Counted from the first letter of the stretch, positions 32,794-45,480 are shown. The stretch is 64,000 nucleotides of DNA from Eupeodes corollae (GCF_945859685.1 NC_079147.1:55086946-55150945); one strand, 5' to 3'. Program-made: numbers and translations. The notes: generated from the letters alone by a model not told the origin.

Positions 32794-33699
32794 TCCATCA
32801 GATAAATACTATTTTCCAACCTATAAATGCTAAAATCCATTAAAGTGTACTTTTTTCTTGTATCCAAAAATCTTTGACCTTTTTAAGAAGTGACTTTTAA
32901 CTGCATCTAAATATAAAATAAATCAAAAAAGACAAGCTCTTCAAATTAATTTAGTTACAACGTCTTTCATAAAAAGTTTTAAGCATACGTTTCAATTTAA
33001 TTCAGACTCAAAACCTAATTGTTTAGATAAAAGATAGATAGGAACATGAGCAATTACAAATCTAGACCGGCAGATGGCAATGCCGTTTAGATTTAATGCT
33101 CTTTTCCTTATCCTCAGTCTTTACCCTTCTCTTGCATAAATAAACGTGTTCTATGCAAATGGGCTTTTCAAAAGCTTATCATATTTCATAATAAGGATCT
33201 ATATTACCTACCCTTTGTATTTCAAACTGTTCATTAGTCAAGAATTTACAAACAAGATGCCCAACCCCCCTTAACATTAACCAATGCCATGTTCCCTGTC
33301 ACAATAGTGATGATGTTGATGTTGATGATGGTTTCATTTAATTACCTTATTTTTCTTCAATTCAAAATATTAAGGACAAACAAGAAACCTTGACTTAAAA
33401 TTGGAATTAGAAACCTTATAATAAGATCTCACTCTCGAAATGCTTACAAATTATTTTATTAACATAAATTTGTGTTTGGTTATAAGTAAGATTGTTTAAG
33501 CTTAAACATCTGAAATACTGGAGGCATAACAAAAAGAAAAGTTGGATAACATTTTAGCATGAGCGGAGGTAAGAATTTTGAATAGAGGGATTAATGCAAA
33601 ATAAATGTTAATCGACGTCTTTGAACTCTGTCAATTCCTTTAATATGTATGTCTTGACAATTGGATCTTATTTGGATCAAGAATATAAATAACTTACAC
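32794..33699. other. Gene-free AT-rich stretch
   Basis: Holds only a short GATGTT/GATGAT-type repeat near 33308-33330. Otherwise nothing recognised. Confidence 0.4.
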
Positions 33700-34120
33700 A
33701 GAACGATTGCGTTTATTATTAAGAAAGCATTGACGGAGCGAGGTTTTTACACGCTTTCAGAAAACTGCTCAGTAATTGACGGACTTTTGTTTATGTATTA
33801 ATCCAAGGAAGTCTTTTTACACCATTCTGCTAGCACACTATCAAGGTTTTGTTGAATTGAAGGTACGGATCATGCAATGACTTAACGTTCTTCAAAAACT
33901 TGGTGAAGTCAGTTAAATATTAAAAATAAAAATATTTAATAATCATTAACATATTGTTAAAAGTGAGAAATTAAAGTAGAGGACTTAGACAGCTACCTTG
34001 GGGTACACAAGAGATACCAAGAAAAGTGTAGTATAGAGCCTCATTGGGCACGCGGCTTTCTAAATAAGAAAAAATCCATTTTAACTTTGCCGATTCGAAT
34101 CCAAGAGTAGAATGGTTAAA
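33700..34120 (-). mobile_element. LINE reverse transcriptase fragment
   Basis: The minus strand reads 'LKWIFSYLESRVPNEALYY', then 'GISCVPQGSCLSPLL' (about 33985-34030), the conserved PQGS box of LINE RTs, then 'LTDFTKFLKNV'. A stop follows CLSPLL. A short dead fragment, next to the SINE head. Confidence 0.6.
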
Positions 34121-34201
34121 CATATAAGTGCGACAAAAAAAAACATTATGTCGCAGAGGAAGGGATTAAACCCAAGACCTCTGGCATCAAAGCCCAACGC
34201 A
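34121..34201 (-). repeat. tRNA-like (SINE) head, 3' part, second copy
   Basis: On minus GCGTTGGGCTTTGATGCC, then AGAGGTCTTGGGTTTAATCC and CTTCCTCTGC: anticodon-arm-like and B-box-like segments similar to those at 20965-21019. The outer part of this head is at 36924-36950. Confidence 0.6.
34190..34201. repeat. Target-site duplication of LOA-type LINE copy 2 (left)
   Basis: AAGCCCAACGCA; the right copy at 36912-36923 is AAGCCCAACGAA (one mismatch). Confidence 0.75.
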
Positions 34202-36911
34202 CTTTTTTTTAAATTCATTTTTATTAGTTCATTCTTAAACCTATCTTAAAGCTAGACAAAAATTCATAAAACTAGCCTAATTATCCATAACTTAAAACTA
34301 ACTTAATGGTCCCATTCGGACATTCTTAGTTAAACTATAACAATAACTACTAATGCCTTTCGGCCCTAAGATCAATTTTAACTTCAATTCAATTTTATTT
34401 ATTTTTGTATTAATTAGAAAATTTTAAAAAAAAACTAATATAAATATCCTTTTTATTTTTGCTTAAAAACTATTTAAATAAGGTCCCTAATATAAAACTT
34501 AAAAGTAACTTAAACTACCTATCCTACCTATAAACTACTAAAAACTAGAACAACAACAGCAGCAAATCTAACGTTTTTTGTTTTTATATTTTACTGTATT
34601 TTTTTGTATGTTTTTTAAAATTTTTTTTTTATATTCCATGTTTTTTTTGTTTATTTTTTTTTTTGAATTTTTTTTTTGTTTTTTTTTTAATTTTTTTTTG
34701 TGCCACCATGCCTATTTTACTTAAAACTAAACCCTAATACTATTTAACAAGTATGTAAGCCGGCCAAGGCTTAAATCCCATCCCGACTACCCACTATCAA
34801 GTGCCGATTGAAGCCACCAAAACTGGTTCTCCTGCTTCACCCTATGAGTTCGGCCCTACTGAACCTAAGGAGTTCTGCTCCTCCTTGTGCCATAACATCC
34901 CGATTGTACGGGAGTCGCCTATCCACGGTTCGTCGTCTGACGTGGTAGATTAACGGAACTGCCAATCTATCCTGTATCAGACCGCATCTATCTAAAAAGA
35001 GAAATGCCTCTGGTGGAATGAAGCCGCTAAAGCGTGCACTTTCAAAATACTCGTCGTTCGGATAGAATGCCCCGAAAATTGAATTGTTGGTCGAAGACAT
35101 AGCTCTTGCAATGTGACCTCGAACGAGTTTTATCAAGAAATTGTCAATTCTGTTGATTCGAGCCCCGTTGTATAGGACCTTATTAGAATAGTAATGCACA
35201 CTAGAAGATTCGACTGTTAGATATAAGCCGGGACAGCGTCGTAAACACTGCCGCTCGAACACCCGAAACTTCTCCATCTGGGAAGCGGCAACGTTGAACC
35301 ACACAGGACAACCATAAACGATCATTGGCCGTATGAGGGCCATGTAGCACACTACCTATAATCTGGGGTCAAGCCGCCTGCTAAAAAACTGCCGTTTCGT
35401 CAGAGCGAAGGCTCCACTGGCCCTAATCAGAGCAGCATTTATATGTCTGTCAAAATATAAATACTGATCTAACCAAATACCGAGGTACTTCACTACACTT
35501 TTATTCGCTAATGGATGTCCGTGAAGTTCAACGATGACCATTTTGCGCCAATTCTTGCACGTATCCTTCGTGGACCTAGCCAACGGAGTCCGGAACAGAA
35601 TTGTCTCTGACTTCTGGACATTTATTTTCAGTTTCCAGTCGTCGCAATATCGCTGAATCTTGTCGAAATCACGCTGCAAGAGAATTCCAATAACCTCAAC
35701 CTTTCGGGCTGTTCTTTACGCAATTAGATCGTCAGCGTACGCAATTGCCTTTGTAAGACTACCTATCAGATCGCTGGTGTAAATGCTGAAGAGAATCGGC
35801 GAATTCACCGCTCCCTCTTGAAGACCATTTTTAATTGAGAATGTTGTGGTAGAATTACATTGCCACTTTTGACAACAAACTTTCTATCGTTAAGCATATC
35901 ATAAAGTTTATACAACAATGGCTTGCTTGTGCCAAGCCTGCTCAGTTTTAGGTAAAGACCCTCTAACCATACGGTGTCAAAGGCCTTTTCCAAATCAACC
36001 AGAACAGCACCTGTGCATTGTTGTTTTGATTTATTCCATTGGATATGAGAAACGAGTTAAGACGCAGCATGAATTGTGTCATGACCCGCCTTGAACCCGA
36101 ACTGTTTATCCGGAATTATTTTGTTGTCCGCAGCCCACTTAGTCAGAGCTCTATTTATGATCTTATCGAAAACTTTGCTGATGCTCAGAAGAAATCTTAT
36201 CGACCGAAGATTTGACGGGTTGGAGTTGTCCTATCCCTTTTTCGGGAGAGGATGAACCACGGAGCGGCCGGCCGTCTTCCAATGCACTGGATAATATGCA
36301 TTATTCAGTGCATTGTTGAAGAGTGTGGTGTAAATGTCAATTGCTTCCATCGGTAATTGTCTTAGTACAACATTGGATATACCATCGACACCTGCTGACT
36401 TTTTGTTTTTTATTGAATTGAAGATGAGCTGAAGCTCAACCTTCGTCACTAACAAGGGGCTTGGTCCCGTTTGCTCGGCGATTATGGCATTTGCCACGGA
36501 ATCGTCATTGAACCGCATGAAACCGCGGTTCTCAGATCGCCATTGTGTCATATCATTTCGAAGGTAAAAGTGATTAAGTAGGGCTCTGTTTTCCAGGTCG
36601 TGGTTGGGGCGAATGCTAACATTCACCTTGTACACTTGCTGGAAAGCAGCTCCCACCGCCTCCACTTTTTCCTTCGGATCTTCAATTATACAAAAGTCAT
36701 CGTCAAAGATGGCTTCTTCTAAATCTATTTGCGCTGTCGTGAGTACGTCTCTGTTTTCTTCGGTTCTTTGGAGTTTCAGACTCGGAAGGTCATTGTCGTT
36801 CTTTTTCCTGAATATCTTGTTGATTTTAGGGAACATACTAGGGTCACTCGAATTAACTGACCGGATCTTGCGGTCCCAGTACTTGTTAATTGATAGCCTG
36901 TAGTTCTCCTT
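34202..36911 (-). mobile_element. LOA-type LINE, copy 2, inserted in a tRNA-like head
   Basis: 2.7 kb on minus, with a T-rich 3' untranslated part at 34202-34750 and coding remnants up to 36836. Flanked by an imperfect 12-bp duplication. It shares its 3' end and C-terminal protein with copy 1 but is longer, so the two were truncated at different points and inserted independently. Likely 5'-truncated, as no endonuclease domain is present. Confidence 0.85.
34837..36836 (-). pseudogene. Reverse transcriptase of LOA-type LINE copy 2
   Basis: N-terminal part (36231-36836) with 'KNKKSAGVDGISNVVL' and 'VHPLPKKG', then the palm region with 'LVDLEKAFDTVWLEGL', 'AVNSPILFSIYTSDLI' and the polymerase box 'AIAYADDLIA' (about 35730-35755). 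The thumb has 'KIQRYCDDWKLKINVQKSE' and the C-terminus 'VYGCPVWFNV', 'RINRIDNFLIKL' and 'FIPPEAFLFLD'. The 'NSPILFxIYTSD' and 'SNKxLYNxARINRIDN' phrases are those of the LOA clade. Lesions: stop codons at 36228-36230, just after the polymerase box and at 35353-35355, plus a frameshift between 35805 and 35679. Dead, but recently so by appearance. Confidence 0.8.
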
Positions 36912-36950
36912 AAGCCCAACGAACTAAGCATCATGCCACGGCTACTACTT
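36912..36950 (-). repeat. tRNA-like (SINE) head, 5' part, second copy
   Basis: Duplication AAGCCCAACGAA, followed by CTAAGCATCATGCCACGG; on minus CCGTGGCATGATGCTTAG, an A-box-like D-arm segment. It parallels 22121-22160. Confidence 0.6.
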
Positions 36951-38495
36951 TCAAGTATACGGATTCTTTTTTTAGCCGCACATCAAGGATGTGAAATTCT
37001 GTACCCAACTATTTTTTACCTCCTATATTTTGTATTCAAAACTTTAAGATAAGAACGTTAACGTATTAAATCCTTTATAATGTTTTTTAAGAGTTCACAT
37101 TCTGTTAAAACATGTAAAGCGCAAAACCGCCTTTAATAGCGCGAATTATTAAAAAAAGAGGTTTTTCACACATTTGGAAATGGAACTGCATTATGTTCAA
37201 AGTGAGAATTAAATCATAGGGAATAGGTACCCCCACTTGCACACCTTTTGGACGCTTATGCAATATATGTTCACACTTTATCGATTCTCCGGTGGCTGGT
37301 TGACTGATATTATATTTTGCACAAGTTTCCCATTTCCGGTACAATTGCTTTTTGGTGTGTAAATATGTACATAATATCCTGAAACAAAATAACGTGTTCT
37401 TTGAGTTTGTTATTTTTCTGCCAATAATGTTGATACTACATCCTGTATAAATGAAAGGAACTTTCTTAATGGTTGGCAATTTCAATGAAGTTCGCTTTAT
37501 TATATGTTTAAGAGCTTAAGGCCAACCAAAAGGGAATAATACAAAAGCTCTGTTATATCCGTATCACAACTAAGCTGCTTGAAAATACACTATAAATGAA
37601 TTATAAACACTATTAAAAATTGTAAAAGTGTTAATTCCGATATGGCAATTGAAATTAATGTAATGTTTATGTCAATTGGAGAAGCTCTTTAAAAGAAAAT
37701 TACAAAAGTATAAAAGTGAATAATATTTCTAAATGGATTTTTCTTGTTTATCCAAAATGAAAAAAATTAAGTTATAATTGATGTAAATAAAATTCCGCCT
37801 TTATGAGAGCGTGTAGATGGAAAAAAGGGTTCGTTCAGAAATATATAAAAAGGGTATAAGTGGAAACTTCGTCTTTTTCTCAAAATTACGGTTATCTAAC
37901 TTTTTATCCTTTCTTCCTTCTTAAATTTCCGCATATCGTTGTCGTTGGTTAATTAAGTCATGCATTGCGACGATAATTTTCTGTCCCCTAAATAAAAACA
38001 GCAAATAATTTCCTCATCGTGTTGGTGGTTTGAAAAGAGACCTTAGAGAATTTCAACGATGAAAAAGTTTTCCCTGTGGACTACGAAGGCGAATATAATA
38101 TACATGTTTATATTTTCTGCATATCTGTTCCTGCTTTTAATTAATTGAGTTTATTTTTTGTATGTTCTTTTGATCAGTAATTACAAACACAAGAGTGAAT
38201 AAATTTGCATATTGACATCTCCTGAGAGTCTATGTCTTAAGCATAACATGACGTTCAACATTTGCTTACAAATTAGTATTTTATATACTTTAAGGGTTGA
38301 TAGCGAATTTGAGGAGTGGCTTTAACAAGCTGTTGGTCAACGTGTGTTTTGTAAATTCTTGACTGAACAGATAAATTATTTTAAATTATTTAACATTAAG
38401 GAGACGAAACAAGGGTAGGTATGATTAAGTTGTAGGTAGGCCATATCTTCCTGGGTATAGTATTGTTCGTTCGACTGTTCCACCTTCGATTGGAT
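36951..38495. other. Gene-free stretch
   Basis: A 126-codon minus frame (37105-37485) is unrecognised. The rest is AT-rich. Nothing else seen. Confidence 0.4.
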
Positions 38496-39118
38496 TATTA
38501 ACTTCCCATAGGAATTTATTGTAATGGGTCCTATGTGTCAAATTGAAAATTTTAAAAATTTCTCGACGTTTCAAGGTCCCTAGAGTCGAAACAAATAATT
38601 TTTATAAAGATGTCTGTGCGTGCGTGTGTACGTACAGACGTACGGACCTACGCGCGACGTTTTTTCGTCGTCAATAGCTCAGAAGAATAACCAGAAGGGA
38701 TATCGACTTTAAATAAAGTTCGTTATACAGATGATATAACAGAAAGATGCAGAAAGGGCTCTCAAGAAAATTGCGTAGGTGGTTATTTTACCAAATCAGT
38801 TTACAAAAAAAGTTAGAAAGTTTGGTTAACCCTAAATATCTTACGAACCAAAAACACTAGAGACTTGAATTAAAATTTATATAATTTATTGTAACGTAAT
38901 ATCAAAGAAATATATTTTTGAAAAAAATCCATTTAACGGATTTTTTTATAAATCAAAAAAACTGAAAATAATTTTTCACCTCCAAAATTTTAAGACTTAA
39001 ATATGATTTCATCTCCAAAACAATTTTTTGCAACGAAGAATAATGTTTTTGACATCTGATGAAATTTTGAAAAAAATCGAATAGACAGTTTTTTTTTTAT
39101 AAAAAATAAAAACTTAAA
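38496..39118 (+). repeat. Dispersed AT-rich repeat, copy 6, left part
   Basis: Starts at the 5' block (ATTAACTTCCCATAGGAA), has the CAAGGTCCCTAGAGTCGAAA block, a GTACGTACAGACGTACGG core (about 38627-38645) and the GGTTAACCC block. It is interrupted at about 39118 by a LINE and resumes at about 42748. Total repeat length without the LINE is about 1.15 kb, the most complete copy in the window. Confidence 0.85.
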
Positions 39119-39221
39119 AGAAAATTTATTGCAACTGTCGACGATCATATCGTATGAAATGTATTGACGCCCCTTATAGTACTATTAAGCTTTTCAAGGA
39201 AAGGAAATCTTTTTACTATTC

Positions 39222-40012
39222 GAGTGCGATCTGTTTGCACAGATTAACATTACTCGCAACATAATACAAAATAAATATAATCTAGAAAAGCTGCATAACC
39301 AATTACTTCGTCTTACCGAAAAAGTTGACAAAATAACCACTTTGTCACCAGTACAAAATATTGAGTCTCATAATAACAAAGTCGAAATGACTTATAGTGG
39401 ATCGCTAAATAACACCTCATCTATAATCCAAATAACTGACGAAACTGATACAATTCACAACATGGATGATTCTCATAGTGTCGAAAATGAAATGACTCAT
39501 AGCCGATCGCTAAACGATGCAGCATCATTAAAGCGGAAAATTGACGAAAGTGACGCCGAATATAGTGAAGCTAATCCCTCAACGAACAAGCCTTCCAGGT
39601 CCGCTTTTCCCTCTGTATCTGAACTTCCTTCTCAACATCTTCAATCAACTATAACCTTATCAACATCTTCTGTCCCAATCAAAGCAAAAGCAACTTCACC
39701 ATCATTAATAAAGCCATTACTGGCAAATGCAAACCCATCATCGTCAACGTTAGCAAACTCATTGTTATTTTCATCTCTTTCAAACAAAACTATCTAAACT
39801 CACCTATCTCATGTAGATTGAAAGTAGTAGAAGGCCATCGAACTTTATTTTTATCTAAACTTGGCCCTTCAACAAACGCTCTCGATATTAAAAACTTTAT
39901 TTCGAACAAGACTGATACGTCGCTATTAAAAGTTGAGAAAATGATTCATCGAAACCACTCGAAATATGCATCTTTTAAGATAAGACTTCCAGACTCAATC
40001 TTCCACCTTTGA
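39222..40012 (+). pseudogene. LINE ORF1 remnant
   Basis: The frame open from 39222 reads through a coiled-coil-like start ('NLEKLHNQLLRLTEKVDK'), then a Ser/Thr-rich low-complexity region up to 39797. A frameshift follows, and 39818-40012 carries 'LFLSKLGPSTNALDIKNFI' and 'HSKYASFKIRLPDSIF', the C-terminal RNA-binding-like domain of CR1/jockey-type ORF1 proteins. It stops where the deletion into ORF2 begins. Expected role from family knowledge: RNA-binding chaperone. Confidence 0.6.
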
Positions 40013-40019
40013 CTCAAAT

Positions 40020-42640
40020 TACAAAGTTTTTAGACGAGATAGGCAGCAATAGAGCGACTCGGAGACAGTTGGTGGTGGAATACTATTCGCGGTAAAAAAA
40101 ACTACCTTATATGCACTTTGGTTGATACTTTTGATCTTTCTCACGTCGAAATGCTATGTATTAAAATCAAATTGGAAACAGGTTATCTCTTTATCATCTC
40201 AGTATACAATATACATACCTCCAAGATCTACCAGTTTTGTCTATGAAAATTGCAAACATTTAACTGAGCAGATCCACGACCAAATGGAAGCTAATAATGA
40301 ACTACTGATCGTAGGTGAATTCAATCTTCCGAACCTCAAGTGGACAAAATCATCAGATTTCAACTATCTTACACCTATCAGTCCAACGAGCACCAATGAA
40401 TTCACAATTATTGAAGGTTTAGCTTCTTGTGGACTTGTTCAATTTAATGAGGTTGCCAATCAATACAACAAATATTTGGACCTAATATTTTTCTCCGGCA
40501 CGATAAATACTGACGTAGCTGTATCTCCAGCCGATGTTAAACTAGTACAAGAAGACCGTCACCATCCAGCTTTAAATATATCACTGAATATAAATGTGTG
40601 CAAAATCCCTAATACATCAAATGAAAAACTTGAATTCAATTTTAAAAAATGTAACTTTAATGAACTAACTAACTTGTTGTTTAATGTTGACTGGAATCAT
40701 CTGCTCCTAAATCGTAATATTGATGACATGTGTCTAAATTTGTATAGTATTCTTTTTAACTGTTTTTATGAAACTACGCCATTATGAAAATCTCGCTATA
40801 AATCTAAAACTCCACCATGGTATGACACTCAATTAAAAAACTTAAAAAATAAAAGAAATAAGGCATGGCTAAAATTTAGTAAAACTAGAGCAGAAGAAGA
40901 CTTCAGGATTTACTCCGAACTTAAAAATATTTTCATTGACTACTCCAATATTCTATACTCTGACTATATTATAAAAATTGAAAATGAATTGAAACAGGCC
41001 CAAACAAATTCTGAGATTTAGTGAAAAGTAAAAGAAAAACTGACGGTTACCCAAACTCTATGTCTTTTAATAACACAACAATTCATGACTCCCAAATAAT
41101 TTCAAATATGTTTGCTGATTTCTTCAAAAATGCTTTCGACGTGCCTCCTGCTTTTCAAATTCCTGATTTGTTCTTTACAGCCCAAAGTTATCCACACCTT
41201 AACTCACTTGACTCGACAATATGTGAGGATTCAATTGTTCGTTGTGTCTCAGAACTTGATGACTGTTTTCACCCTGGCCCTGATGGAGTACCATCATGTG
41301 TTTTAAAAAAATGTGTGTCTCATTTATCGTACCCTTTTTTTTTTGTTCAATGAATCTCTTAGAAGCTCAATTTTCCCACTATTATGGAAAAGTGCATTTA
41401 TAACTCCAATTATTAAAAAAGGTCTAAGAATGAAATAACGAATTACCAGCCGATTGCCAAACTTTCCATTATTCCCAAACTATTTGAGTCCATTATCTGT
41501 AAGATGTTATCCTTTAATTGTAATTCAATTGTATGTGAGAATCAACATGGTTTCGTCCAGAATAAATCAACAATTACAAACCTACTTCATTTCACTTCTT
41601 TCTGCCTTGACTCAAAGATCGTAAGCAAGTAGATTGCGTATTCACAAATTTCAGTAAAGCCTTTGACAAATTGTGTCACAAGACTTTAGTCCATAAACTT
41701 AAGGCCTTAGGGTTTAACGACAAATTCTTGACGTGGATCTCGTCTTATCTTAAGAACAGAAGTTATAGCGTTATATTTAGAAATGAACTCTCCGACCAAT
41801 TTTACGCCAACTCTGGTGTTCCACAGGGTAGCCAATCAAGTTCTTTATTTTTTATCTTATATATAAATGACATAACATCCGTTTTAAAAAACTCCTCCGT
41901 TTTATTATACGCTGATGACATTCAAATTTTCAAATCTAAATCTAGTTCAATTAATGACTGCAAACAGCTTCAAGAAGATCTTCATAGTTTTATTGAATGG
42001 TGCAATACAAACGGACTTTTATTGAATATTGACAAATGTAAAACTATGTGTTTTACACGCAAAAAAACAATTATTGATTTAAACTATTTATAAGATTCTT
42101 CCTCCATTTGTAAGCTTTTCGTTTTCTCTGACTTAGGTGTTATTCTTGACTTCCTTATGTATCATTTGTCAGACCAATACCTGAATATGGCTGTGTTATA
42201 TGGGCACCATACTATTCAGTCCATATTGACAGACTTGAAAGTATCCAAAAAAGATTTATGCGTTTTTGTCTTCGTTTTCTTCCGTTTTCCCAATTATTCA
42301 CACTACCTCCTTATTCCCAGAGACTTTTGCTATTAAACTCCCTACACTTACACAACATAGACAATATCTCCAATTTTGTTTTCTTTTAAAATTAATTAAT
42401 GGTTCTTTTATATCCGCAACAGCTCTGAATCGTCTAAATTTTAGCTATAGTCAAACTAGCATAAGAAGACAGATGCCTTTATGTCCGATCTTTAGCAGAA
42501 CTTACTATGGTATGAATAGCCCTTTAAATCAATTGATTTCAGTCTTCTATAAATTTTATAATTTATTTTCATCTGTTAATGACAATGTCAAAAGTAAACA
42601 ATTTAAAGAAAGCTTTTTTAATATGTTATAGTATTTATTT
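40020..42640 (+). pseudogene. LINE ORF2 remnant (endonuclease and reverse transcriptase)
   Basis: Endonuclease part: 'SNYKVFRRDRQQ', 'GGGILFAVKK', 'LLIVGEFNLPNLKW' and 'EDRHHPALNISL' (usual SDHxPL site altered). RT part: 'PGPDGVPSCVLKKC', 'NQHGFVQNKST', 'SGVPQGSQSSSLFF' and the polymerase box 'LLYADDIQIFK' (about 41910), then 'IPEYGCVIWAPYYSVHID' in the C-terminal region. The N-terminal half of the endonuclease is missing. Stops occur at 40785 and 41020; frameshifts lie near 41350 and 42090. The YADD box and the 140-codon frame 41671-42093 are intact. Confidence 0.75.
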
Positions 42641-42747
42641 ATTTCTATGTTAATTAAAATTTTAAATTAAAAATTATGTAAAAAGCTATAAGTTTATATT
42701 AACGTTAGATAATTAACGGATTTAGAAAATAAATAAATAAAAGAAAT

Positions 42748-43280
42748 TTTGTTTTTGACACTCTGACAAATTTTGATAAAAATTGAATTGAAAACTTGGT
42801 ATAAATTTCCTTCCGACTAAAATAGCTTTTCAAAAATTAAAATTACTGTCTTCAAACTTTTGTATGCATTAAAAACATTTTTTCCGATAAGATGTTTTTT
42901 TTTATAAGAATTCAACAGTCCGTTTTTTTTATAAAAAATAGAATCTACAAAAAATAGTACGCAAATTTGGTAGAAATTGATTATCGGTTCTTGATATCTC
43001 TCAAATTAATTTCATTCATCCAATTTGTAAAAATTTAAGAAATGCAACTAAAATTGGTAATAAGTTGTTATCGACTAAACATTTGTTTACCAATACTAGA
43101 TTTTCAAACTAAACTATTACTTGATATAAAAAATATTGTTGGTAAAATAAACATTTGTGAGAAAAATTTAACTGATAACTTATTTAACCGAACACGGAAA
43201 CCTACAAACTTTTAAGCAATACAAAACGACAGACGGGATCTGAAGTTATCAGTTTGGGCCGCATCCCAGCCTCTTTTTTT
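42748..43280 (+). repeat. Dispersed AT-rich repeat, copy 6, right part
   Basis: Continues with TTTTTGACACTCTGACAAAT and the A/T tail to the 3' block (GAAGTTATCAGTTTGGGCCG, then CATCCCAGCC). Confidence 0.85.
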
Positions 43281-44279
43281 TAAGAAATAAGAATCTTCAA
43301 AAAAATTTGCTAAAAATTGGTAAGAAATTGATTTTGATTAAAATATCTCGGATAAAAAAACAAATTTGAAAATTGAACTTATTTTATCTTGTGTAATATA
43401 TTGTTATTAACAACATATTAGATCCGAATTTATGTTACACAAAATGTTGTTATTAATATTTTGTAAAAATTTTAGAAATGGCAACAGCAGGACTCGAAAA
43501 GGAAGATATAAGTGTAGCTCGAATTCGAGCCTTAAACAATGTTTATATTAAAAATAGTCATTCTTTACATTTCTTGAGAAAACTTTAATAGAATTATCGG
43601 ACCACTGGAATATTACCAGATAAATATGAAAGTACATATACACATACGAAGTTATTAAAAATTGATTCGAATCAAATTATCATGACAATAAAATACAGCT
43701 ATTATTGCTGTCATATTTATCAAAACTTCTACTCACTCAAAGTGATTCTGCTGGCAGACTGATTCTAACATACATAAATTAAGTTCTATTTTTATGATAA
43801 ACCAATTCAAGCAAATATTTTGAAAAATGTCCAATGCAGATGGCTTCGATGAATTCATCTCTAATAAAATAATAGAATTATTGTTGATATAGTGATGGAG
43901 ATAATAGATAAAACTCACAATTCTTGGAAAAAATAAAAACAACAACAAAAAAACCAAAGCAATCCAATAATATTCAATATCTCACAAATGTCACACAACA
44001 TTTCTCCATTCAGTAAAATAAAATGTCCTTGTGCTTTTACATTCACTCAAGACATCAAACACACTTCAAAAAACTCACATCAAAAAGATTAAAGTGTTTG
44101 TATGTGAGAAGATAAATTCAAATTGGTTTTTAGATTTTACGTTGCTCTATTCGTTCTGATATACAGGGTGTTTTTTTAGTTTTTTTAGCTGAATGACGCA
44201 AAGTTTTGAAGGATATTAAAGTGAATCGTTGAAGCCAGAACAATAATTACATTGTTGAAGTGCACTTTAAAAAATGAAA
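43281..44279. other. Gene-free AT-rich stretch
   Basis: Contains an isolated TACAGGGTGTTTTTTTAG at about 44163-44180, which resembles the terminus of some DNA transposons but has no partner here. Otherwise nothing. Confidence 0.4.
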
Positions 44280-45480
44280 ATGTTTGTTATTTTTTTCTCT
44301 CGAAACGACCCAATGTGCTTTCATGCGTTTTTGTCATAGTTCATGCTTCTGCACCGTAGCAACATGGGGGTCTTATTAGGGATATAGCTCGACAGAAGGT
44401 TTTCCTACGCAATTGCTTTTTTAGCCCAAAGAAACAGCGGTTACCAATAGTAATTCTTCGTTTAATCTCAGCGCTGGTGTTGTTTTCTGTGTAAATATCG
44501 GAGTCTAGGTAGACAAAGTCCTAAATACCTCAAAGTTACGTTTGTCAATGGTGCCATTTTAACCGAGTTGTGGGTATTATAGGTCGTTTCTTGATGACAG
44601 CATGTACCTTGCTTTTCCGCCTTTGTTTCAATACTCTTAAAAGCCACACTGACATCACCGTGAGTTGTTCCCAATATGTCAATGTAATCAGCATATGCCA
44701 GTAATTGAACAGACTTTCGAAAGATATTGTAGTATTGCGTTATTCTTTCAAAAAATATTTCGACAGCGAAAGATTCAATTAGGTTGTTTAAAAACCTTTT
44801 TTCTAGCAGCGCGAATTCTCCATGGTCATTATGTACAAACGGACAAGTTTGAGGGATGCCAAAACTGGACATGGATCTGTATAGCTCATCGCTATAAATG
44901 CTTTTATATATATGTGGTTTTGAAATCGACGAAGAGATGGTGGGTGTCGATTTGATGTTCTTTTATTTTTTTTCCAGGATTCCAACTGTGGACTTTCCTA
45001 TTATAAAACTACACTGATAAGAACCTATCTACCTTTTTCTGTAGAAGAAATTGATAAGTTGATGCATACTTCTAACCAAATTATCTCCAGCTGCTTTGAA
45101 AAGTTTTCAATTCAAACCATCTGCTCCAGCGGCTTTCTAAGACTTCAGCTTAGATATGGCAATCTATTCTTCGTCTAGGTCGGGAAGATGGGATTGTTGG
45201 CCTTGTCGTCTATATTGAATGGATCATCCTACTTGACGGTGGAATTTAGTTGATATTCGCCGTTATACAGTCTACAGAAGTGGTCCTTGGATATCCTCAC
45301 CATTGGCTGCGGTTCTACTATGATGTTTTCACTTTAGTCTTTGGAGCCTTTGTTTCGAGGTTTAAGGACTAATTCCGTTTATTTCTGCTTTTAAACCTCT
45401 GAACATATTCGACCGCATGATTTGTATGCTTTCTCTTGTTCCTTCTGCGAAGTCAATGTTCCTCTAACTGAAATAGAGCT
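44280..45480 (-). mobile_element. RTE-clade LINE remnant E (minus)
   Basis: Minus translation: 'TDPCPVLASLKLVRLYIMTM' (44803-44985 frame), then 'SVQLLAYADYIDILGTTHGD' (44468-44872 frame; the polymerase box has Y in place of the second D) and 'VAFKSIETKAEKQG'. The order matches the plus-strand RTE copy at 58466-59600 ('LAYADDIDIIGRTQRDV'). Frameshifts and stops are throughout. Confidence 0.7.

Larger units (their letters stand above)
39119..42747 (+). mobile_element. Jockey/CR1-like LINE nested in the dispersed repeat
   Basis: 3.6-kb plus-strand LINE with ORF1 and ORF2 remnants and a 3' tail of AAATAAATAAATAAA at about 42727-42742. Similar A/T words on both sides (AAAAGAAAATTTA and AAAAGAAATTTT) might be a decayed target duplication. 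5'-truncated, and with an internal deletion that joins ORF1 to the endonuclease. Confidence 0.8.

Noticed and set aside
37105..37485. 126-codon minus-strand ORF
   Set aside because: No recognisable motifs and no ATG-supported context; may be transposon debris, but nothing positive supports a call.
44163..44180. TACAGGGTGTTTTTTTAG as a DNA transposon terminus
   Set aside because: No matching inverted end found nearby; one short motif is not enough.
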